Origin: Clostridium sp. NkU-1
GTDB taxonomy: Bacteria > Bacillota_A > Clostridia > Lachnospirales > Lachnospiraceae
Direction of reading: 5' to 3'
Assembly (NCBI GenBank): GCA_001312405.1
Contig: BBDR01000003.1
Span: forward strand, 310,001-374,000
Length of the DNA stretch: 64,000 bases
Shown: positions 31,285 through 41,154 of the stretch, piece by piece
How positions within the stretch are numbered: position 1 is the first letter of the stretch
How the letters are laid out: the number at the start of each line of letters is the position of its first letter
Notes under the pieces: generated by a model
Told to the model about the DNA's origin: nothing
The model's database searches: none
Seen by the model: the letters and a program-made list of their open reading frames with translations, nothing else
Position numbers and translations under genes: made by a program

Positions 31285-32631
31285 ATGTCCGTAAAAAGTA
31301 ACAACAAAGCAATAACTGTAAACAACGTAACAAAAATCTATAAACTATACGAAAAGCCTGTTGACCGTTTAAAAGAGGCTTTAAGCGTGACTCACAAAAA
31401 TTACCACAGGGATTTCTATGCCTTAAACGGCATTTCTTTTGATGTGGAAAAAGGACAGACCGTGGGGATCATCGGAACCAATGGATCGGGCAAGTCCACC
31501 ATACTGAAAATCATTACCGGAGTCCTTACGCCCACCTCAGGCAGTTTAGAGGTAAACGGAGTAATTTCCGCCCTTTTGGAGCTGGGAGCCGGATTTAATA
31601 TGGATTATACTGGAATCGAAAACATTTACATGAATGGCACCATGATGGGCTTCTCCAAAAAAGAGATGGATGGGAAGCTTCAGGACATCCTGGACTTTGC
31701 GGACATCGGGGATTTTGTTTATCAGCCTGTAAAAACCTACTCAAGCGGTATGTTCGTCCGTCTGGCATTTGCGCTGGCAATCAACGTGGAGCCTGAAATC
31801 CTTATTGTTGACGAGGCATTATCCGTTGGAGACGTATTCTTTCAGGCCAAATGCTACCGCCGCATGGAAGAAATCCGCCGGAATGGGACCACCATTTTAA
31901 TGGTCACTCACGATATGGGAGCGATTATCAAATATTGCGACCGTGTGGTAGTATTAAACAAGGGCAATTTTATTGCCGAGGGAGAGCCAGGAAAGATGGT
32001 GGATCTCTATAAAAAGATCCTGGCGAATCAGATGGACGACCTTGGAGAAGAACTGGAAGAGATACGAAGCGGTATATTAAGCGATTTTTCCGGGGAACAG
32101 GCATCTGTTCTGGCACAGTCTAAAAACTCCCGCCAGGAAGGGCTTATGAAGGAAAAGCTGACAATCAATCCAAGCCGTACCGAATACGGCGACAAGAGAG
32201 CGGAGATCGTGGATTTCGGGCTTCTGGACGAAAGAGGAAATGTGACCAATCTCCTTCTTAAAGGGGAATACTTTACCATAAAGGAGCGGATCCATTTTCA
32301 TACCCAAATCGAGACACCGATCTTCACCTATACCATTAAAGATAAACGGGGCGCCGATTTAACCGGCACCAATACCATGTACGAGGCCTCTGATGTGCAG
32401 GCCGTGGGAAAAGGCGATGAATATGAGGTGGAATTTAACCAGAAAATGACCCTTCAGGGAGGGGAGTATCTTCTTTCCATGAGCTGCACGGGATTTGAAA
32501 ATGGAGAGCATGTGGTTTACCACCGCCTGTATGACATTGCAAACATTACGGTCATTTCCAATAAAAATACGGTAGGTATTTATGATATGGAACCGGAAGT
32601 AAGCTTAAAGCTTTACCGGGCAGGAGAGTGA
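31285..32631 (+). CDS. wzt: ABC polysaccharide exporter ATPase with C-terminal carbohydrate-binding-like domain, intact
   Basis: This is the Wzt/TagH-like ATPase of the exporter. Residues 1-250 are the nucleotide-binding domain with GTNGSGKST (Walker A), YSSGMFVRLAFALA (signature), ILIVDEALSVGD (Walker B) and VTHD. After a helical linker, about residues 295-440 form a beta-rich domain (AEIVDFGLLDERGNVTN, IETPIFTYTIKDKRGADLTGTNT) matching the Wzt C-terminal domain. In E. coli O8/O9a that domain binds the capped non-reducing end of the finished glycan. GGAGGA precedes ATG 31285. The next two genes could make such a cap. Confidence 0.88.
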   Translation: MSVKSNNKAITVNNVTKIYKLYEKPVDRLKEALSVTHKNYHRDFYALNGISFDVEKGQTVGIIGTNGSGKSTILKIITGVLTPTSGSLEVNGVISALLELGAGFNMDYTGIENIYMNGTMMGFSKKEMDGKLQDILDFADIGDFVYQPVKTYSSGMFVRLAFALAINVEPEILIVDEALSVGDVFFQAKCYRRMEEIRRNGTTILMVTHDMGAIIKYCDRVVVLNKGNFIAEGEPGKMVDLYKKILANQMDDLGEELEEIRSGILSDFSGEQASVLAQSKNSRQEGLMKEKLTINPSRTEYGDKRAEIVDFGLLDERGNVTNLLLKGEYFTIKERIHFHTQIETPIFTYTIKDKRGADLTGTNTMYEASDVQAVGKGDEYEVEFNQKMTLQGGEYLLSMSCTGFENGEHVVYHRLYDIANITVISNKNTVGIYDMEPEVSLKLYRAGE

Positions 32632-32644
32632 GGAGGAAACGTCC

Positions 32645-33426
32645 ATGAATGATATCAGCCCTGAACTTAAGAAGCTGTTTTTAAAATATAATGGAGATAC
32701 AAAAAAAGCTGCTGCAGGAAAATCCAAACCTGGATTACCTGTATGCTTTATCCGATATACGTGAGAACCTGCTGGAGTGGTATGAATTTGATGAGGCGGG
32801 TTCCCTGCTGCAGATAGGGTCCGACTACGGTGCCCTGACCGGCTTGTACAGCAGGCGGGTCAGACAGGTGACTGTCCTTGACCCTGACCGCAATAATCTG
32901 TCGGTCAACCGGCTGCGAAACGAAAAACAGGAAAACATCCGGTATATAACCGGGGAATTAGACTCCTTTGAAGAGGAAGGCTTTGATTATGTGGTGATGG
33001 TAGGGTCCTTAAGGCCGCCCTATGACAAGCATATAGAAAAGGCAAAATCCCTTTTAAAGCCGGAAGGAAAGCTGATTTTTTTCCATATGCAACCGCTTGG
33101 GACTTAAATATCAGGCCGGTGCGGCTGCTGACAGGGACCGTCTTTCAAGGACAGAGGTCTTAGAACTTTTGTGCGGAGAAGACGGACAGCAGGGAAAGGC
33201 AGAATTTTATTATCCCATGCCGGATTACCGCCTGCCGGTCACCATGTATTCCGATGAATATCTGCCGGGCAAGGGAGATCTGACTCATGCCATTCTTGCC
33301 TATGATTATCCCAAATATCTGAGGTTTGATTTGGGAAAGATGTTTGACGAGGTATGCGAAGGAAAACAGTTTGAGACATTTGCCAATTCATTTTTAACCA
33401 TTTGGAGCCGTTATGAAGAAAATTAA
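32645..33426 (+). CDS. SAM-dependent methyltransferase, WbdD-like N-terminal module (apparent frameshifts)
   Basis: This class I methyltransferase has SAM motif I as LLQIGSDYGALTGLYSRRVRQVTVLDPD, then YITGELDSF and FDYVVMVGSLRPP, and a C-terminal region ending [10 protein letters not shown]7 near 32701 and a T7 run near 33078 break the frame. Joined length is about 260 residues. It overlaps the next gene by 14 bases, so the products are made together. Position after wzm-wzt and before a kinase-like/coiled-coil protein suggests it methylates the glycan end or its phosphate, as in WbdD. The acceptor is inference. Confidence 0.74.
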
Positions 33427-36400
33427 TTTTGTGAAATACAACAAGACCCGCAGGGAGGCGTTCCAGATCCGCACCAGTCTGGTGGAAGAGGATGGCTGTC
33501 CTTTTGTAGAAAAGACAGCCTTAAGGCCTGAGGGCGTTGCACATATAAAATCCCTTGGGGAAAAATATAAAAGCCTTGCTTCCCAAAGCCAGGGGCTTAA
33601 GGTCACCGGGGTTTCCATAAGTCCGGATGAAAAGACTGCCCGTTTCGATTTCCTTAAGGGACAGACCCTTTCCGAGCTATTGGGAAGGGAGATCAGCAAT
33701 GGGAAGATTCCAGTATCCCAAATGGAAGACGCACTTTCCCTGATCCTTGGCGTGAAAGAAAACTGCATCATTCCCTTTACCATTACGGCTGAATTTGAAG
33801 AGGTGTTCGGTAAGCTTGCTGAGGCGGATGGAATCATAAAAAAGACTGGGCGTTTAAAACCTCCAATATTGACTGTCTTTTTGAGAACATTATGATGACA
33901 CAGGACGGTCCTTATCTCCTGGATTATGAATGGGTATTTTCCTTCCCGGTTCCGGTCACTTTTATAAAATTCAGGGTTCTTTATTACTTTTACGAGCAAT
34001 ATAAAAGCCTTTTATCCTATGATTCTATGGAAACCTTTATGGAAGAATTCGGTGTTGAGGCAGACCGCATCCCAACATATGCGGAAATGGAACGCTGCTT
34101 CCAGGAATATGTCCATGGAGAGAACCAGCAGATCTATCTGGTCAATTACATGCAGGAAACCCATGCCTTGCCTGAGGATATGTATGATTTATCCCAGGTG
34201 ATCGATGAGACAAAGGAACGCCTTTCCCAGATGGAAATGGAGATACGGGAAAAGGATGTGCTCATCACCAGGCAGCAGGAGGAGAAGCGCCTGACCGACA
34301 ATCATGTGACCAACCAGGAGATGATCATTCAGACTCTCCGGACGGATTGTGACGATATGAGGGAAATGATCTCCTGGCTTCAGGGGCACGAGGCATTGAC
34401 CTTCCGCGCCAGAAGAAAGCTGGGAAGAATCTTTAACGAAAGGTTTCCAAAGGGAACCAGAAAGCGGAAGCTGCTATTCTACGCCAAGGATACGGTATTT
34501 CATCCGCTTAAATCTTTCCGCCTCTATACAACAGAGGAAGGGAGGAACCTGATCGAAGGGGATATGAAGATTGGAGATGCCTACCGGACCCACGGAAAGC
34601 TCCGTTTTATAAAAGAGGGTCACCCAATGGTATCCATTATCATCCCGGTCTACAATCAGATCCATTATACCTATGCCTGCCTTGCGTCTATTCTGGAGCA
34701 TACCAGGGACGTGGTGTATGAGGTCATTATAGCGGACGATGTTTCCACGGATGCAACGGCCGAGCTTTCAAAATTCACGGAAAACGTGGTCATATGCCGC
34801 AATGAGACCAACCAGGGGTTTTTGCGGAACTGCAACCAGGCAGCAAAAGCTGCCAGAGGAAAATATGTCATGTTCTTAAATAATGACACCCAGGTGACAG
34901 AAGGGTGGCTGAGCAGCCTGGTGAACTTAATCGAATCAGACCCAACCATCGGCATGGTGGCTCCAAGCTGGTCTATCCTGACGGACGCCTGCAGGAAGCA
35001 GGAGGGATCATATTCCGTGACGGCTCCGGCTGGAATTACGGACGCCTTGACGATCCGGATAAGCCGGAATACAACTATGTAAAAGATGTGGACTATATAT
35101 CCGGGGCCGCCATCCTTCTTTCCAATGACTTATGGAAACGGATCGGCGGATTTGACGACCGTTTTGCCCCGGCCTACTGTGAGGATTCTGACCTTGCCTT
35201 TGAGGTACGTAAGGCGGGCCTTCGGGTGGTTTACCAGCCTCTGTCCAAGGTCATTCATTTTGAGGGCATTTCCAACGGAACGGATGTCAATGGCTCAGGT
35301 CTTAAGCGGTATCAGGTAGAAAATGGCCTTAAGTTAAGGGAAAAGTGGGCGGCAGAATTTAAACTACAGAGTGAAAACGACGGAAATCCCGACGTATTCC
35401 GGGCAAGGGAGAGAAGCCAGGGCAAGGATATTATCCTGGTAGTGGACCATTATGTTCCCACTTATGACCGGGATGCAGGCTCCAAGACCACCTTCCAGTA
35501 TTTGAAGATGTTCCTGGAAAAGGGTTATGTGGTAAAATTCCTGGGGGATAATTTCCTTCATGAAGAACCTTATTCCACCGCGTTACAGGAGATGGGAATT
35601 GAGATCCTTTACGGCAGGGAATACCAGGTAAAGATATGGGACTGGTTAAAGGAGCATGGAAATGATATTAAGGTAGCTTATTTGAACCGTCCTCATATAG
35701 CCACCAAGTATGTGGATTTTATCAAGGATAAAACAAATATTAAGATGATTTATTATGGGCATGATCTGCATTTCTTAAGGGAAGGCAGAGAGTATGAGCT
35801 GACCGGAGATCCTAAGAAGAGGGAGTCCTCCGAGTACTGGAAATCCTTGGAGCTTCGCCTTATGAGAAAGGCTGCGGTATCCTATTATCCCTCCTATGTG
35901 GAACGGGAGGCCATTCATGAGATAGAGCCTTCTATCCATGTGAAAGCCATTGTAGCCTATGTTTACGAAAAGTTCTTAAACCACATCCCTGATGATTTTG
36001 AGAAGAGGGAAGGACTCTTGTTTGTTGGAGGATTTGCCCATCCGCCTAACGCAGATGCAGTTTTGTGGTTTGCACAGGAAATATTCCCTTTAATCCGGAA
36101 ACAGCTTCCCATCAATTTCTACATCGTGGGTTCTAAGGTGACAGATGAGATTAAGGCTCTGGAGCAGCCGGGCAGCGGAATCATTGTCAAGGGATTTGTA
36201 TCAGAAGAAGAACTGGCAATGCTTTATTTAAGCTGCCGGGTTGTGGTGGTGCCTCTGCGTTACGGCGCAGGTGTTAAGGGAAAAGTCATCGAAGCCTTAT
36301 ATAACGGTGCTCCGGTGGTCACCACATCCATTGGTGCAGAAGGAATCCCTGAGGCAGAGAAGGTCATGGTGGTGAGAGATGAGCCGGCGGCCTTTGCAGG

Positions 36401-36524
36401 AGAGGTGGTTTCCCTGTATCAGGATGCTGGGCGGTGTAAGCAGATGTGTCTGGAAACCCAGAATTATATCCGCAAATACCACAGCATAGAAGCAGCCTGG
36501 AATGTAATAGGAGAAGATTTTTAA
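33413..36524 (+). CDS. Multidomain kinase-like/coiled-coil/GT2/GT4 protein (apparent frameshifts)
   Basis: This product of about 1,035 residues spans four modules. Residues 1-240 look like an atypical protein-kinase fold: [11 protein letters not shown] (ATP-binding Lys), [14 protein letters not shown] (catalytic Asp and Asn) and [13 protein letters not shown] (DFG-like Asp). Residues 260-325 are coiled coil ([16 protein letters not shown] and on). Residues 405-650 are a GT2 with [19 protein letters not shown] and FLNNDTQV. The rest is a GT4-type domain with [24 protein letters not shown] and [16 protein letters not shown]. Breaks near 33845 and 34965 are restored by single bases. Methyltransferase, kinase and coiled coil in this order is the WbdD layout. 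Confidence 0.78.
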
Positions 36525-36543
36525 ACAGCAAAGCTTTAAGCAT

Positions 36544-36569
36544 CCTCGTCCCGGCCTGACCGGGCGAGG
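36544..36569 (+). other. GC-rich hairpin without a T tract
   Basis: CCTCG-CCCGG (36544-36554, one bulged T) pairs with CCGGGCGAGG (36560-36569). It lies between the multidomain glycosyltransferase and the acyltransferase gene. No U run follows, so it may slow or process the transcript rather than end it. Confidence 0.45.
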
Positions 36570-36636
36570 TGCCGTGCCGCACTTGAATCGATAGAAAGGA
36601 ACTAAGGGGAAGGCAGGAAGAAAGGAAGAGAATCAC

Positions 36637-37725
36637 ATGGAAGAGAAAAAAAGAGACCGGCTTCTGTTCTGGGATATTTTAAAAGGGATCGGAATCGTCT
36701 CCATAGTGTTCGGACATTCCCAAAATCTGGGGATTGCCATTCGGACGGTGTATTATTACCATCTGGCCATATTCTTTTTCATTTCGGGATACCTGTATAA
36801 TGAAGAGCGTTACGGGGATGCCCCCTTTGGCTTTTTTGCACGGAGGTTAAAGAATATGTGGGTGCCCTATTTCTGCTATGGGGGCCTGTTCGTTTTACTA
36901 CATAACCTGTTTTCAAAGTATCTTCTTTTTCTGTCCGATTCTTACGGCAAAAAGGAGATGATCCTTGCCATGACAAATACCCTGCTCCTGCGCTGTCCGG
37001 AAGTCCCGTCAGGAGCCATGTGGTTCGTGCCTCTCATGCTGGCGGCTGGAACAGGCTTTTCGGTCATCCTCTGGTTCTGCCGGAACTATCTTCCGCCAGC
37101 TTTCCGGCCATGGGCTGCAGCGTTTCTCTGTATCGGAGCCGGGCTTTTTGGCGCAGTTCTTACCCAGAGGGAGATATTCTTAAATTACCACCTTCAGACA
37201 GCCTTACTTGTGATCCCGGTCTACTACGGCGGATATGCTGTGCGGACATGGAAGATCTCCATAGAAAAATATGTGACATGGTATGGTGCAGCCCTGTGTG
37301 CAGGACTTTTCTATTATTTCCTGTTGTTTACAGAGGAAAGTGTGGAGTTGTCCGCCAATCAGATACCGGGAGGAATCAATTTTTATATCATTTCCGCAGC
37401 AGGTATTTATCTTTGCTGCTACGCAGCTAAATGTTTGCAGAAGGTTCCAATGGCAGGGAAGGCTGCGGCCCTGCTTGGAAAATATTCCTTTGATATCATG
37501 GCTCTCCATTTCCTGGCGTTTAAGATTTGTGACCGGATTTACGCCCAGATAATATTGGAGCCTGCAGAAAATCAGGGGGCATTTCCTCATTCCTATCCGG
37601 AACTTCATGTCCTGTACCTTGTTCTGGGGATTGTCCTTCCGGTCCTTTTTGCAATAGGAGGAAGGAAGGCCATTCATGGCCTGGGAGGCATGCTGCGGGC
37701 CAGGGCAGGGAATTTGCAGAAATGA
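36637..37725 (+). CDS. Acyltransferase family 3 membrane protein, intact
   Basis: This 362-residue polytopic protein belongs to acyltransferase family 3 (OafA/WecH-like). The N-terminus LLFWDILKGIGIVSIVFGHSQNL holds the conserved GH motif. About ten hydrophobic helices follow, and SGAMWFVPLML and LGKYSFDIMALHFLAF are typical late motifs. It probably O-acetylates or otherwise acylates the surface glycan at the membrane. AGGAAGAAAGGAAGAG precedes the ATG. Confidence 0.83.
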   Translation: MEEKKRDRLLFWDILKGIGIVSIVFGHSQNLGIAIRTVYYYHLAIFFFISGYLYNEERYGDAPFGFFARRLKNMWVPYFCYGGLFVLLHNLFSKYLLFLSDSYGKKEMILAMTNTLLLRCPEVPSGAMWFVPLMLAAGTGFSVILWFCRNYLPPAFRPWAAAFLCIGAGLFGAVLTQREIFLNYHLQTALLVIPVYYGGYAVRTWKISIEKYVTWYGAALCAGLFYYFLLFTEESVELSANQIPGGINFYIISAAGIYLCCYAAKCLQKVPMAGKAAALLGKYSFDIMALHFLAFKICDRIYAQIILEPAENQGAFPHSYPELHVLYLVLGIVLPVLFAIGGRKAIHGLGGMLRARAGNLQK

Positions 37726-37752
37726 TCTTTATGGATTGTTGAAGAAGATGTA

Positions 37753-37761
37753 TGCTATACT
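37753..37761 (+). promoter_or_regulatory. Extended -10 element at the 5' edge of the structured element
   Basis: TGCTATACT, an extended -10 (TGn plus TATACT), ends four bases before the conserved ACGAAAG. A start seven bases downstream would fall inside that conserved end. Confidence 0.5.
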
Positions 37762-37765
37762 ATCC

Positions 37766-37909
37766 ACGAAAGCAATGAGCAGTGCGAAATAAGGCAGGGA
37801 AAGATTTTCGTTGTGCTTGCACATAAGAAAGTCTTTTCATGACTTATTTCATAGGGCGAATGCCCGTGAGCTCATAAAACCGCAGGTTTTATGAGCCTGC
37901 ACTGCGGAC
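37766..37909 (+). repeat. Structured intergenic element, long copy
   Basis: It starts ACGAAAGCAATGAGCAGTGC and ends GCACTGCGGAC. Four nested stems can be drawn: outer GCAGTGC (37779-37785) with GCACTGC (37899-37905); GAAATAAG (37786-37793) with CTTATTTC (37843-37850); GGGC-GAAT-GCCC (37854-37865); and GCTCATAAAACC-GCA-GGTTTTATGAGC (37870-37896, 12 perfect pairs). A TGCTATAAT extended -10 follows at 37913-37921, 33 bases before hddC. Confidence 0.8.
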
Positions 37910-37912
37910 TTG

Positions 37913-37921
37913 TGCTATAAT
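37913..37921 (+). promoter_or_regulatory. Extended -10 element in front of hddC
   Basis: TGCTATAAT directly after the structured element would start transcription near 37928, giving a leader of about 27 bases for the heptose operon. Confidence 0.5.
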
Positions 37922-37954
37922 AACCATTAGAAAAGATGTCAGGAGGATACAGTT

Positions 37955-38665
37955 ATGCAGGCAGTTTTACTGGCAGGCGGCCTTGGCACACGGCTCCGTT
38001 CCGTGGTAAGCGACAGGCCAAAGCCCATGGCGCTGATCGGAGACAAGCCGTTTATGGAATATGTGGTATTAGAGCTGGTCCGCCACGGAGTAAACTCGAT
38101 CATTTTTGCCGTAGGCTATAAAGGTTCTATGGTGGAAGAATACTTCAAAGACGGGTCCAGATGGGGAATCCAGGTTTCTTATGCATATGAAGAAGAGCTG
38201 CTAGGAACTGCAGGAGCCATTAAAAATGCAGGATCCCAAATACAGTCAGACAGATTCCTTGTATTGAATGCGGATACCTTTTACCGGATTGACTACAGCA
38301 GCCTTATGGAGCTTGGCAGAGAACGGGACCTGGACATGGCTCTGGTACTCCGGGAGGTACCTGATGTATCCCGTTACGGACAGGCTGTTTTAAAAGACGG
38401 CTGGCTTACGTCCTTTAATGAAAAAACTGAGGAAAAGCGCAGGGGAACCATTAACGGCGGCATTTACTTACTCAGACGTGATCTGCTTGACGAGATTCCT
38501 GAAGGAAAGGTATCTCTGGAACAGGAAATGATTCCAAAGTGGCTTTCAGAGAGAAAAAAGCTGGGCGGTCTTGTAAGCGATGGGTATTTCATTGATATCG
38601 GAATTCCGGAAGATTATTACCGGTTTGCAGAAGATGTGAGGAAAGGAGAAGTGAACTTATGGTAA
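37955..38665 (+). CDS. hddC: D-glycero-D-manno-heptose 1-phosphate guanylyltransferase, intact
   Basis: This nucleotidyltransferase has the sugar-1-phosphate signature MQAVLLAGGLGTRLRSVVSDRPKPMALIGDKPFMEY, then LGTAGAIKNA, LVLNADTFYRID (metal Asp) and GGIYLLRRDLL. With 236 residues and its position beside hddA, gmhB and gmhA it is best read as HddC, which makes GDP-D-glycero-alpha-D-manno-heptose. AGGAGG precedes the ATG. Its last codons overlap hddA by seven bases. Confidence 0.87.
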   Translation: MQAVLLAGGLGTRLRSVVSDRPKPMALIGDKPFMEYVVLELVRHGVNSIIFAVGYKGSMVEEYFKDGSRWGIQVSYAYEEELLGTAGAIKNAGSQIQSDRFLVLNADTFYRIDYSSLMELGRERDLDMALVLREVPDVSRYGQAVLKDGWLTSFNEKTEEKRRGTINGGIYLLRRDLLDEIPEGKVSLEQEMIPKWLSERKKLGGLVSDGYFIDIGIPEDYYRFAEDVRKGEVNLW

Positions 38666-39730
38666 TCAGAGGACGTGCTCCCCTGCGGGTGAGCTTTGGC
38701 GGAGGAGGAACCGATGTAGCTCCCTTCTGTGTGGAGCAGGGAGGAGCCATCATCGGCAGCACCATCAATAAGTACGCATATTGCTCCATCGTACCAAGAG
38801 AGGATGACCAGATCATCGTACATTCCCTGGACTTTGATATGACGGTCAAGTACAATACAAAAGAAAACTATGTATATGACGGACGTCTGGATCTGGTAAC
38901 AGCAGCATTAAAGGCAATGAATATCAAGCAGGGCTGTGAGGTGTACTTACAGTGCGATGCCCCTCCGGGATCAGGCCTTGGAACCTCATCCACCGTTATG
39001 GTGGCCTTATTAACGGCCATGGCCAAATGGAAAGGCGTGGAAATGGACAGCTATGCCATGGCAGACTTAGCCTATCAGGTGGAGAGAGAGGACTTGAAGA
39101 TCGACGGCGGATATCAGGACCAGTATGCCGCTGCCTTCGGAGGCTTTAACTTCATTGAATTCCATGGCCGCAATAATGTGGTGGTCAACCCTCTCCGCAT
39201 AAAAAAAGAAATCATACATGAGCTTCAATACAATCTGCTCCTATGCTATACAGGAAACATCCATGTATCCGCCAACATCATAAAGGACCAGGTAAAGAAT
39301 TATGAAAAAAAAGGATCCCTTTGATGCTATGTGCGAGGTAAAAGCTCTTGCTTACGCCATGAAGGATGAGCTGTTAAAAGGAAATCTCTACAGCTTTGGA
39401 AAACTTCTGGATTACGGCTGGAAGAGTAAGAAGCGAATGAGCAGCAAGATATCCACTCCCCATATTGACGAGCTTTATGAGGAAGCGTTAAAGGCAGGGG
39501 CTTTGGGAGGAAAGCTTTTAGGAGCCGGCGGAGGCGGGTTCCTTCTGGTGTACTGTCCTTATAATGTCCGCCATAAGGTGGCTGCACGGATGGAAGCAGC
39601 CGGAGGACAGCTTACGGACTGGAACTTTGAACTGCGTGGCGCCCAGGCGTGGATCACTGATGAAAAACGCTGGGATTACCAGGAGGTCCGGGTAGCCATC
39701 CCAGGAGGCGAATATCATTTTAACGTGTAG
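38659..39730 (+). CDS. hddA: D-glycero-D-manno-heptose 7-phosphate kinase, GHMP family (apparent frameshift)
   Basis: This GHMP kinase phosphorylates heptose 7-phosphate at C1. RGRAPLRVSFGGGGTDVAPF at the start, APPGSGLGTSSTVMVALL (ATP phosphate loop), EREDLKIDGGYQDQYAAAFGG and LLGAGGGGFLLVYC are the family motifs. The A8 run near 39305 breaks the frame; with seven A it reads NYEKKDPFDAMCEV and the protein is about 357 residues. It overlaps hddC and precedes gmhB by 157 bases. Confidence 0.88.
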
Positions 39731-39735
39731 GCTTA

Positions 39736-39758
39736 AAGAGTCTGCTTTGCAGACTCTT
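39736..39758 (+). other. Perfect hairpin between hddA and gmhB
   Basis: AAGAGTCTGC-TTT-GCAGACTCTT is a ten-base-pair stem with a three-base loop. No T tract follows, so it is more likely an mRNA-processing or stabilising stem than a terminator. Confidence 0.55.
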
Positions 39759-39887
39759 GCACCGGAGCTCAGCCGTTTCGGCAGCCATATTATATTTGTG
39801 CGGCATGCGCATCCATATCAGAGCGTTTTTAATCTTCAGGATGTAATTCCTGTGAAATAAAAAGTGCAGTAAAAGGAGATAACAACC

Positions 39888-40466
39888 ATGGACAGAATCA
39901 TATTTTTAGACCGGGACGGAACCATCAACGAAGAAGTGGAATACTTACACCGGCCTGAGGATCTGGTGATTCTTCCAGGGGTTCCGGAAGCCCTAAGACG
40001 GCTTAAGGAGCAGGGATTTAAGCTTGTGGTGGTAACCAACCAGGCCGGAATGGCAAGGGGATATTATGAGGAAGAGGATGTAAAAGCTCTCCATGAATAT
40101 TTAAACCGCCTTCTTTCAAAAGAAGGAGCCCAAATAGACCGCTTTTATTACTGCCCCCACCATCCGGTTCATGGGATCGGAAAATACCGGATGGAATGTC
40201 ACTGCCGGAAGCCGGAAACAGGAATGTTTGAAATGGCGGAGACAAGCTTTCAGGTGGACAAGTCCCATTCTTATATGATCGGCGATAAGCTTCTGGATAC
40301 GGAAGCCGGAAGAAGATACGGAGTGGGCACAGTTTTGGTAGGAACCGGATATGGAAAAGAATTATACGGCAATCTGACCCAGTCAGAGAAAAAGAATTCT
40401 TTTGACTTCTATGCCCCTGCCATGAAAGAAGCTGCGGACTGGATACTGAACAGAGAAGGAGTGTGA
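39888..40466 (+). CDS. gmhB: D-glycero-D-manno-heptose 1,7-bisphosphate 7-phosphatase, intact
   Basis: This is a HAD-superfamily phosphatase. IIFLDRDGTINEE has the nucleophile and acid Asp pair, VVTNQAGMARGYY is motif II, and CPHHPVHGIGKYRMECHCRKP holds the Cys/His zinc-binding loop specific to GmhB. MIGDKLLDTEAG is motif III/IV. It is 192 residues. It removes the C7 phosphate before guanylylation by HddC. AAAAGGAGA precedes the ATG. Confidence 0.92.
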   Translation: MDRIIFLDRDGTINEEVEYLHRPEDLVILPGVPEALRRLKEQGFKLVVVTNQAGMARGYYEEEDVKALHEYLNRLLSKEGAQIDRFYYCPHHPVHGIGKYRMECHCRKPETGMFEMAETSFQVDKSHSYMIGDKLLDTEAGRRYGVGTVLVGTGYGKELYGNLTQSEKKNSFDFYAPAMKEAADWILNREGV

Positions 40467-40471
40467 GAAAC

Positions 40472-41140
40472 ATGGAACCCATGAACTATTTAGAACAGCT
40501 GATAGAACGTTACCCTGTGCTGGCCTGTGTAAAGCCTCAAATCAGGGAAGCTTACGAGATTCTTGTAACCTGCTATGAAAACGGCGGAAAGCTGCTGATC
40601 GCCGGAAACGGCGGAAGCTGTGCGGATGCAGAGCATATCGTGGGAGAATTGATGAAGGGCTTTGTAAAACGCCGTGCTGTTTCAGAAGATTTTGCCAGAA
40701 AGCTTTTAGAGGCAGACCCAAAGCTTGGAAAAGAATTGGGAGAAAAGCTTCAGGGAGGTCTTCCTGCCATTGCCTTAACCGGTCATCCCGGCCTTTCTAC
40801 AGCATATTTAAATGATGTGGACGGGGAACTGACCTATGCCCAGCAGACTTATGGATATGGAAAGAAGGGGGATGTGTTTTTGGGGATATCCACCTCCGGC
40901 AATGCGAAAAATGTCATGTATGCCGTAACAGCAGCAAAAGCCATTGGCATGAAAACCATTGGCCTTTCAGGAAAAGACGGAGGCCTTTTAAAGATGGCAG
41001 CGGATGTGACTGTGGTGGTTCCGGAAACTGAGACCTTTAAAATACAGGAACTCCACCTTCCGGTATACCATGCCCTCTGCCTGATGCTGGAGGAACGGTT
41101 CTTTAGCAGCTCTGATGCAGAGGTGCGAAGATTAAGATAA
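40472..41140 (+). CDS. gmhA: Sedoheptulose 7-phosphate isomerase, intact
   Basis: This is the first enzyme of the heptose pathway, converting sedoheptulose 7-phosphate to D-glycero-D-manno-heptose 7-phosphate. The SIS domain shows LLIAGNGGSCADAEHIVGELMKG (active site and zinc ligands), ISTSGNAKNVMYAV, and ETFKIQELHLPVYHALCLMLE with the conserved Glu and His. I chose ATG 40472 (AAGGAG ten bases upstream); a GTG at 40463 is too near the ribosome site. The insertion around SEDFARKLLEADP is usual in Gram-positive GmhA. Confidence 0.93.
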   Translation: MEPMNYLEQLIERYPVLACVKPQIREAYEILVTCYENGGKLLIAGNGGSCADAEHIVGELMKGFVKRRAVSEDFARKLLEADPKLGKELGEKLQGGLPAIALTGHPGLSTAYLNDVDGELTYAQQTYGYGKKGDVFLGISTSGNAKNVMYAVTAAKAIGMKTIGLSGKDGGLLKMAADVTVVVPETETFKIQELHLPVYHALCLMLEERFFSSSDAEVRRLR

Positions 41141-41154
41141 GAAAGGGGCTAGAG

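Noticed and set aside
39736..39758. Transcription terminator between hddA and gmhB
   Set aside because: The stem is perfect but no T run follows, and all four heptose genes are expected in one transcript.
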